Below are positions 57,539 to 64,000 of a stretch of DNA of 64,000 nucleotides, piece by piece. The notes beneath the pieces were generated by a model that was not told the DNA's origin, searched no databases, and worked only from the letters and a program-made list of their open reading frames with translations. The stretch lies in assembly GCA_002786025.1 (NCBI GenBank), contig NHNW01000038.1, positions 345,040 through 409,039 of the forward strand, in the 5' to 3' direction. Source of the stretch: Zasmidium citrigriseum (lineage: Eukaryota > Ascomycota > Dothideomycetes > Mycosphaerellales > Mycosphaerellaceae). Numbering within the stretch: the first letter of the stretch is position 1; each line of letters begins with the position of its first letter. The translations under genes were made by a program, and so were the position numbers.

Positions 57539-57769
57539 GATGTGCTGTCCGGGATCGATAGGTGTGTTGGTGGGGATGTGGAAGCTGCGACTGGCGAATT
57601 CGAAGAATTTCAAGAGCTAGGATTTAACTTTGGCTGGCCCGTGCACGCGCCTTCCGCGAGCTGGGGCTTGGCACACCGCACCTGCCCCGGCGCATTTTGC
57701 AGAACTTCGCCGCTGGCTTGCAACATCTCAAGGTCGTCGATACCAACACCGCCGTTCAGCACAGTCAAG
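57539..57769. promoter_or_regulatory. Divergent promoter of NOP1 and RPL17
   Basis: Only 231 bp separates the two start codons. It must hold both promoters, which are presumably shared or coupled. There is no obvious TATA box. Confidence 0.6.
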
Positions 57770-58547
57770 ATGGTCCGCTACGCCGCTGAGCACATCGAGC
57801 CCGCCAAGAGCGCCCGTGGTAACTATTGACAATCGCACGCACACCGCGCTCGCCATGCTAATGGACATCCAATCCAGCTCGCGGCTCCTACCTCCGGGTC
57901 TCCTTCAAGAACACGCGCGAGACCGCCCAGGCCATCAACGGCTGGAAGCTCCAGCGCGCCTGCACCTACCTCGAGAACGTCCAGAACAAGAGCGAGGCTG
58001 TCCCCATGCGACGATATGCCGGGAGCACTGGCCGTACTGCCCAAGGTGCGTACGAAGCCCATCGCTGAGAGATGCGGCGCCATGTGCGAGGATGCATAGA
58101 AGGATATCATACTGAGAGACATGTGCTACAGGCAAGCAGTTCGGTGTCTCCAAGGCCCGCTGGCCCGTCAAGTCCGCCGAGTTCCTCTTGAGCCTGCTCA
58201 AGAACGCTGAGGCCAATGCCGACACCAAGGGTCTCGACACCAGCAACCTGATTGTCAAGCACATTCAGGTCAACCAGGCCCCAAAGCAGCGCCGCCGCAC
58301 ATACCGTGCCCACGGTCGTGTACGTTCATCCAAGTTCTCGCTTTTGTGAGTTTCACTAATTTTGATATAGATCAATCCATACATGTCCAACCCATGCCAC
58401 ATCGAGCTCATCCTCACCGAGGGCGAGGAGGTCGTGCAGAAGGCTCCCGAGGCCGTTGCTCGTGCCACTGGCAAGAGCTCCCACCTCAACTCCCGCCAGC
58501 GTGCTCAGCGCACCCGCAAGTTCCTCCAGCTCACTCCATCGCAGTAG
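57770..58547 (+). CDS. RPL17: 60S ribosomal protein uL22 (RPL17)
   Basis: Four exons: 57770-57818, 57878-58045, 58132-58319 and 58371-58547, giving 193 aa, close to the usual 184-187. Exon 1 reads [16 protein letters not shown], joined to [16 protein letters not shown] and [35 protein letters not shown], shortened as [12 protein letters not shown], and [20 protein letters not shown] follow. The last exon starts [15 protein letters not shown]. uL22 lines the exit tunnel of the large subunit. The introns are 59, 86 and 51 nt, all in phase. It converges on the phosphoglycerate-mutase-like gene. Confidence 0.97.
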
Positions 58548-58785
58548 AGCAGAGGACGTTTGAGGGAAGGGTTTGGAGTTGATGCATGACATGGATCGGC
58601 GCACGGGACTTCGCCTACAGAAGGCAACGGGAAATGGGTTTTGCGGTGATGTGCAAACGCATGCAGTCTAGCAAGTCTCTAAGAAGGCTGCTTCTGTCTT
58701 CCGCAGCGTCTATGAAGGCAAATGAAAAGCTTCAAAGTCATGCCGAGTCGACTCCCTGGTATCATTTCCATTTCAACGCCATCCC

Positions 58786-60148
58786 TCATAACCGTGATTG
58801 TCTATGTCTATCCTTGCTTCCCTCAACGTCTCCATCATCGCTTGATTCTTTGGCTTCATTTTCGGCGTCGTTGAAGGCGTTCGGATCAGTGAGGAAGCTC
58901 TCGTCGCCGGAAAAGTGCCTGTGCCGGGCAATGAATGTAAGCAGATGATTTAAAGATCCGCGCCGGTCTTTTTGCCGGCCATCTCCTTCTCCATCTCAAA
59001 GTTCCTGCAACAACATCAAGGCTCGTAAGTGAATTCAAACACACAGCGGTATACGACATGACACAAGTTGAAAAGGGGCATTCAAGTTCAGCTTACCATC
59101 CTCTCTCCTCGCCCCCCTTCAGGAAGGAGCAATCGCAGTTGACTTCGCAGTCCCAGCCTCCAGCTACTCCGTTGCCGTCGCGCCAGCCAATGTCTGGAAC
59201 GTCCTCTGGCTTCTCTGGGCTCCAGGTCCGGGCGGTGTGCTGGTTGGCCGTAGATGGTTCCTTCCGCCGTACGAACTTACTGAAGCCGCAAGTGAAGCAC
59301 TTGAAATCGTCCTCGCCTTCGTCGTCGGGCATACGTCCTGTGAGCACTCTGCCAATCGCGATCATGACGGCCGCATGAGTGCAAATGAGCAGAGTCTTGG
59401 GTCCATTGGGATCCTTGTCGGCTTCCTCGATGAGATGCTTGAGGCAGTAGGCTACGCGATCGTGAAGCTGGGGTATACTCTCGCCTTTGGTGCTGGGGAC
59501 GATGGGCGGGTTCTCCTTGGCGTGCAGATGATCGAAGTGGCGATTCAGCTCGGATATGGGCGCTGGGGAGGGGTGGTCGAAGCGTGCAACTCCATAAAAC
59601 TCGCCCACGCCAGGCTCGACATTGATACGAATGTCCTTCTTGGCAGCAAGGGCTTTGGTGAAGGGGTAGAGCGTTTGCAGGCAGCGGTAGAAGGGCGAGC
59701 TGTAGATCAGGTCGACGGGCGGTTCGAGTTGCATAAGGTGCTGGCCGAGTTGTTCAGCTTGCTCGACTCCATAGCCGGCAAGAGCGGGATCCGCGACGAT
59801 TCCTGTCGGGGAAGGGATGTTGGAGTGGTATGTTCCAGTGGAGGAGTCGACGACCCAGTTGGAGCGGAACTGTTGTTCGCTATCAGTGACTGCTTGACTC
59901 TCAATATCTTCGCATAGCCTCGCATTGGCCGCACTGCTCGCATTTGCCCATTGGCGACGTGACGCCTTGCATGTGTGACCCTTCATACATGATGCCTGCC
60001 TTCTATCTGTCACATGCATCGAGATCGAGGTGCCTGCCGTTTGCGGAAGTACGATCGAGAGGTTGGAGCTTCTGGCGCCGGAAGTCAAGAGGTTGAAAAG
60101 GAATATACTCACACCGTGTCGGACGACGTAGATTGCCTCGAGCCCCAT
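58786..60148 (-). CDS. Phosphoglycerate-mutase-fold protein (Tfc7-like) with alternative 3' exons
   Basis: On the reverse strand exon 1 is 60113-60148 (MGLEAIYVVRHG) and exon 2 is 59097-59869 (FRSNWVVDSS...GGEERG). The His-phosphatase signature is split by a 243-nt intron: YVVRHG then FRSNW. The rest has the second active-site His in LLICTHAAVM and the Cys-rich end CEVNCDCSFL. Two terminal exons both keep the frame. One is 58786-58918 (HFSGDESFLTDPN..., 313 aa in all) and the other is 58950-59004 (NFEMEKEMAGKKTGADL, 287 aa). The first fits the ending I know for the family; the second is also strongly coding-like. Fungal relatives include the TFIIIC subunit Tfc7. The catalytic Arg-His pair is kept, so phosphatase activity is possible. 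Gene start is the ATG at 60148. Confidence 0.85.
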
Positions 60149-60764
60149 CGTCAAAATCGGAGTCCTGGTTGTTGTTGGTAGGGTTGATCGGATCTTGGCT
60201 GTGTTTGCGAGGGAGACAAAGGTGGTCGGAAATTTAAAGTTTTGCCGAGGAAGCCAGAAAACTGCCGAGCGACGTCTTCACGAAACGGCCAAGTGAATGT
60301 TCCTTGTAACAACATCCATCACCACTGGACCGCCGTAACCCGTCTGTTTCCACGCGGCAGGGCTTTCGATCCGGCAGCGTGGCGCGACCATGGTGTCCCT
60401 CGCTCATGTACCTCGCAACGATACCGAGCGCGATCCATCTGGTGCGAAGACCGCAGGAGCTTCTACCTTCATTCTCTCCGTCGGACTTCATGAGTCTTCA
60501 TCCACCGGGACAAACTGTGTACGGGGCTACCATAAATCTAGGAATGATGCCGGCCGTCACACGGATCCTAGGCACTCACTTTACTTCGGCATCGCACCCA
60601 TCCCTGTAGGGTTCAAAAGGTCTCGTTTTCGTCGCATACCTATAAGTCCTGCTCGTATTTCCCATTTATAAGACTCCAGGCGTCTGCTGCCAGACGTACA
60701 GAAGAAGGTACTTCATCGATTTCTCTCGCAATTTCTTCGACAGCCTCTACTCCCTTTGATCACC
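60149..60764. promoter_or_regulatory. Divergent region between PGM-like gene and methyltransferase gene
   Basis: 616 bp between two oppositely oriented start codons. A TATA box at 60667 serves the methyltransferase gene. Nothing else is supported. Confidence 0.5.
60667..60672 (+). promoter_or_regulatory. TATA box of methyltransferase-like gene
   Basis: TATAAG about 98 bp upstream of the ATG at 60765. Confidence 0.5.
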
Positions 60765-61768
60765 ATGGGCAGCGCCGACTTCATAGCCGACTTCAAGCCA
60801 TCTCAATTCTGGAAGGAGCAAGAATTCCAATCATCCGCCAGGTACAACGCCTATGGAGCCAGCCATGATGACCTTGGAATGCTGACAGGTTTGCTGATAG
60901 ACTTCATCTCCAACACTGGTGCTGGCTTTACACCTTGGGCTACACGATAGACCCCAAGATCGAGCTTCCCAAAGACAAGCCCTTTCGTGTGGCAGACGTG
61001 GCCTGCTGTAATGGCGCGTGGATGCTGGATCTTCACCGCGAATACCCGAATGCGATCATTGACGGCTTCGATCTGACAGACGCCCATTTCCCAGGTGCTG
61101 CATGGATGTCTCCCAACGTCAAGTTCCACGTCTGGGACGCCCTCTCAGATGTACCGGACGAGTATGTGGGGGTCTTTGATGTGGTGCATATCCGAGCACT
61201 GTATAGCGCCATTCTTGACAACAAAGTGGAGCCTGTGTTGGAGAATGTGCTCAAGATGCTCAAGCCTGGCGGGTGCGTCCTTCCTCTCTGAGTCTACTCG
61301 ACCGTTGTTCTAAAACTAAATAGATACATCCAATGGGACGAAGGCGACTCCTCCCGCATGAGGGCTGACATCCCACCCGGAGGCGACAAGACAGCCGCAG
61401 AAGCGTCTAGCATGCTGGTCAAGTTCTTCCACACTTCCCCCATGGCCACAACCAGATTGAGGCCCGAGTGGGTCTATGATCTTCCCAAGACGTTGAAGTC
61501 CAGAGGCTGTGAGGTCCTGACGGAGGACTGGCGTCCTGCGAGAAAGGAGCTCCAGAGGGCTTGGTGTGACAATTTCCTGACCGTGTGGCGCGGCGTGATA
61601 TTGTCCTTGCCCGAAGAACCGTTCCCAGTAGGGGATATACCAGGGCTGCCTGATAAGATGTCGAGGGCGTCGTTCTACGAGCTGTTGAATCAGTCTGCGG
61701 AGGAGTGTAAGAATGGAGTGTTCCTCAATATGCCGTTCTGTACGTTTGCGTGCAGGAAGATAGCATAA
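60765..61768 (+). CDS. SAM-dependent methyltransferase-like protein
   Basis: Three exons: 60765-60841, 60901-61272 and 61324-61768, giving 297 aa. The first intron (60842-60900) has a plain GTACAA donor, but its GCTGAC branch site and TAG acceptor fit. Splicing gives SSARLHLQHWCWLYTLGYTIDP, shortened as ARLHLQHWCW, a pattern seen before motif I in fungal secondary-metabolism methyltransferases. Without splicing the frame stops. Motif I is FRVADVACCNGAWMLDL, with ACCNG where the family has GTGTG. It continues IIDGFDLTDAHF (acidic strand 2), FDVVHIRALY and ENVLKMLKPGG (motif III). No fused domain is seen, so it is a stand-alone class I methyltransferase by fold. The missing glycines may mean altered SAM binding. 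The substrate is unknown. Confidence 0.8.
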
Positions 61769-61815
61769 CTGGCGAAGTATCAAGCAGACGAGCCTGTGAT
61801 CAACTGATCCAACTC

Positions 61816-62817
61816 TTACTCCTGGCGCTTCCACACCATCCTGAACACCTTATATTTCAACTCCTCCATTCCCTCATACACTGCCCAAGTACTCTCGCCG
61901 CCAATATTCGTCGGTCCTGCCCACGACATGACCTCCTTCTCAGCCCCATCCTCCAGCACCCAGCCCTCAACATCACCAACAAGCTTTCGAGTATGGTCGA
62001 TCAACACAGCCATCTGCTCCACCTTCCACTCCAAAGTCTCCAGCTCCAACACCAATTCTTTCGCTTTCCGCACACTACTAGGCACCTGTAACAGTCGCTT
62101 GATCCACTGACAGTGCATAGCGAGGGATCGGTCGTCTTCCCACCACCACCAATCCGTATGCCTCACTGTAACAACAACTCTACGAGGCATTCGGTCCCGG
62201 CGTTCGAGGAGGTAGCTCAACTGATTACTTTCAAGCCAGCATAACTGTCCCATGAACCGGAGTTCCTGCAGATTCTCCCAGTTGCTGGACGTGAGAGACT
62301 TCATGAACCGTTTACATCTTTCTTCTTCACTGAAATACTCGACCCTTTGGCGACGGAGAGAGTACCTGCCAGTAGGAACTTTGGCATTATGAGTCCACGC
62401 CGGTCGTCGATCTTCCGCCTGAAACCAGAAAGTTGGTGAGGCTTGGGCGATGGGAAGGTGATTTGTTTCTAGCCAAATCAATCTGCATGTGGCCAGTAAG
62501 GCGGTATCGGTCTTGTGCTTTGCGTGATGACCAGGTCGGTAGCAGTAGTCACTTTCTTTGTAGGGGTGTTTTGGATCGTCGTATTGCTGGGTCGCTAGCT
62601 CGAAGATGATGTTGCGTAGTTCCGCTGGAAGAATCGTGAAAAGAGGCGAGTCTTCTTGTAGATTGCATTTGGAGAGCGAGTCTTCTGTGATGCGTGTTTC
62701 AAGCTCGGTGTTGCCGTGAGAGCGGGTTAGTACAGTCTTTGACTTTCCCGAATCCATGTTGCTGAACAGTCGTCTGAACATGCGGAGAGTAAGCATTCGA
62801 TGAGAAAAGTTGTGCAA
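61816..62817 (-). CDS. 2EXR/F-box-like domain protein, function unknown
   Basis: Single exon, 333 aa. The recognisable segment is LFTILPAELRNIIFELAT near residues 59-76, matching the short 2EXR/F-box-like pattern of many fungal proteins. ALLATCRLIWLETNHL follows about 45 residues later, as usual in that family. The remainder is rich in Trp, Glu and Arg, with a Trp cluster (HTDWWWWEDD). Such proteins form large lineage-expanded families in Pezizomycotina, usually with no known role. The frame is intact, and it ends only 48 bp from the stop codon of the convergent methyltransferase-like gene. Confidence 0.8.
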   Translation of the reverse strand: MHNFSHRMLTLRMFRRLFSNMDSGKSKTVLTRSHGNTELETRITEDSLSKCNLQEDSPLFTILPAELRNIIFELATQQYDDPKHPYKESDYCYRPGHHAKHKTDTALLATCRLIWLETNHLPIAQASPTFWFQAEDRRPAWTHNAKVPTGRYSLRRQRVEYFSEEERCKRFMKSLTSSNWENLQELRFMGQLCWLESNQLSYLLERRDRMPRRVVVTVRHTDWWWWEDDRSLAMHCQWIKRLLQVPSSVRKAKELVLELETLEWKVEQMAVLIDHTRKLVGDVEGWVLEDGAEKEVMSWAGPTNIGGESTWAVYEGMEELKYKVFRMVWKRQE

Positions 62818-63062
62818 GATGGAGAGTTATGGATGTTATGGATGAGGTTGGTCGGGGAAGGATTTGGGGCGTGGTTGCCTGAAGAGGGGCTCAAGCGGCG
62901 CAAGGCGTCCATCGACACACCGGTGGAGCGCAGATACTGACGAATTCTGAAATGATTTGATGAAGCGATGGGAACTTTTATACTGCGTGCAGCTACAGCC
63001 TTTTACGCCGCGCTAATGTCATGCACCCAAAAGCCCACATTGCCCCTGTTCATGCCCGCCAT

Positions 63063-63741
63063 CTAGTAGAAGAAACCGAGGATCTTGCCAGCGACGTGCT
63101 TTCTCCTAGCCTCCTCGTGGTCCATGATGCCAGCAGAGGTGGTGAGGACGACGTAGCCGAACTGACGCGAGGGAAGGAGCTTGGTGACCCACTTCTCCAT
63201 GTCGCGGAGCTGGACGTTGTAGCGTGGGCTGATGACGCCGGTCTTGTTGAGGCTGGACGGATGTTAGTAGATTTCGAGTAGATTGAAAAGGTTTGTACAT
63301 ACCGGCCGTTGAGCTGGATGACGATCTTGCCGTTGCGGTGGTCATCGACCTCCTCGAACTCGCCAATGTAGCCTGAACAGTATGTCAGCAGTTGTCGCGA
63401 GAGATTAAACGTGCCTCATCAGCCGATGATTCCGAAGACGTGTAAGATCCTCGCCGGTAAGTGTCAATCTTCCGAGCACTTAAAGGGCGTTGGTCGTGGG
63501 GCAGTATGAGACCATTGCCTAGTTATCAACCCGGTGCAGTGTGTGTGAATGTGGGGTCCTCCTCTTGCGCTGATTGTCGAGGCACGCATGCCACATCTCG
63601 AGACTCACCGTGCTTCTGCATGACCTGGAGGAACTTGACGATGACCTTGGAGCTTGGTCGGATCATGACCTGGCGCTTGCCGGTCTTCTCGGCGTTGTTG
63701 ATGGCATTGAGCGCATCGTTGAGGACGGAAGTCTTGACCAT
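63063..63741 (-). CDS. RPS22: 40S ribosomal protein uS8 (RPS22)
   Basis: Three exons on the reverse strand: 63609-63741, 63303-63372 and 63063-63252, giving 130 aa, the exact usual length. The protein reads [21 protein letters not shown], shortened as [14 protein letters not shown], then [29 protein letters not shown] and, in exon 3, [30 protein letters not shown] and KILGFFY. uS8 is an early-binding small-subunit protein at the central domain of 18S rRNA. The first intron, 236 nt, is long for this window; the second is 50 nt. Yeast RPS22B introns host regulatory or snoRNA elements, so the long intron merits a check. The start is fixed by the conserved MVKTSVL. Confidence 0.97.
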
Positions 63742-64000
63742 TTTGGCGGCGGTGTGAGATTCTCAGGGCGCGATGTGCGGCGTGAGGTGTCTGCGGGTGT
63801 CTGGTCAGCCTCCAAGAGCCATCGTGAGCGCAAAGAGTGCCCCCCGGTGCGAGACCGCGAAGGGTTCTTCAGCTCGGTCGAGTCGGGCGCTGTGGTGTCG
63901 CCGCGAGCGGGTCGCAGCGAGCGCAGGCCGTGGCTACCTGAAGGGCATCTCTTGCATGGTTTCGGCGTCCAACATACCTCAGTCTGGTCGGTGACGGCGG
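63742..64000. other. RPS22 promoter region to window end
   Basis: 259 bp upstream of RPS22 to the edge of the window. It should hold the RPS22 promoter and perhaps the start of an unseen neighbour. No motif is clear. Confidence 0.45.

Noticed and set aside
1..64000. CRISPR array, rRNA genes, intact transposon or telomere repeat
   Set aside because: No regularly spaced repeats, no transposase or reverse transcriptase motifs, no terminal repeats and no TTAGGG array were seen.

Overview
The window is nuclear DNA of a filamentous ascomycete, most likely a Dothideomycete. Genes are short and closely spaced, on both strands, and carry many introns of about 45-90 nt with GT...AG ends and CTNAC-type branch sites. 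The gene set fits such a fungus: an FlbD-type Myb regulator, a HET-domain protein, an O-GlcNAc transferase (absent from budding yeast), MTC6 and several secreted proteins. I see no CRISPR array, rRNA, intact transposon or complete tRNA. Exon boundaries were read by eye from splice signals and protein continuity. They should be good to the base in most genes but are not confirmed by transcripts.

Layout. 0.3-6 kb: AVL9 (late secretory pathway), a Gfo/Idh/MocA oxidoreductase and the adenylyl cyclase-associated protein CAP/Srv2. 6.3-16 kb: a Mak32-like PfkB carbohydrate kinase, a membrane-anchored protein with ubiquitin-interacting motifs, a small GFA-domain protein and a large SNF2/RING helicase of the Rad5/Rad16/HLTF type. 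16-24.2 kb: an accessory-looking stretch with a glutathione S-transferase, a secreted PAN-domain protein and a secreted M43 metalloprotease. Decayed fragments of an unidentified repeated gene family lie around them. 24.5-32.6 kb: a RING-H2 ubiquitin ligase, ribosomal protein uL11 (RPL12), a SLC26/sulfate permease with a STAS domain and an FAD monooxygenase. 34.8-41.5 kb: O-GlcNAc transferase followed by a HET protein. 41.5-46.5 kb: a 3.8-kb gene-free region leading to flbD. 48-56 kb: MTC6, an aldo-keto reductase, a small NTF2/SnoaL-like protein and an HMG-box protein. 56.5-63.7 kb: fibrillarin (NOP1), uL22 (RPL17), a phosphoglycerate-mutase-fold protein, a SAM-methyltransferase-like protein, a 2EXR-like protein and uS8 (RPS22).

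How the genes relate. There is no metabolic cluster. The clearest functional grouping is ribosome biogenesis. NOP1 and RPL17 share a 231-bp divergent promoter, and RPL12 and RPS22 lie in the same window. CAP/MAK32-like and RPL12/sulfate permease are further divergent pairs with compact shared promoters. The HET and secreted-protein genes are the most likely fast-evolving parts.

The most interesting observations are two alternative in-phase 3' terminal exons in the phosphoglycerate-mutase-like gene, a protein combining a membrane anchor, UIMs and a SIM-like motif, degenerate members of a repeated gene family, and the long leader and upstream region of flbD.
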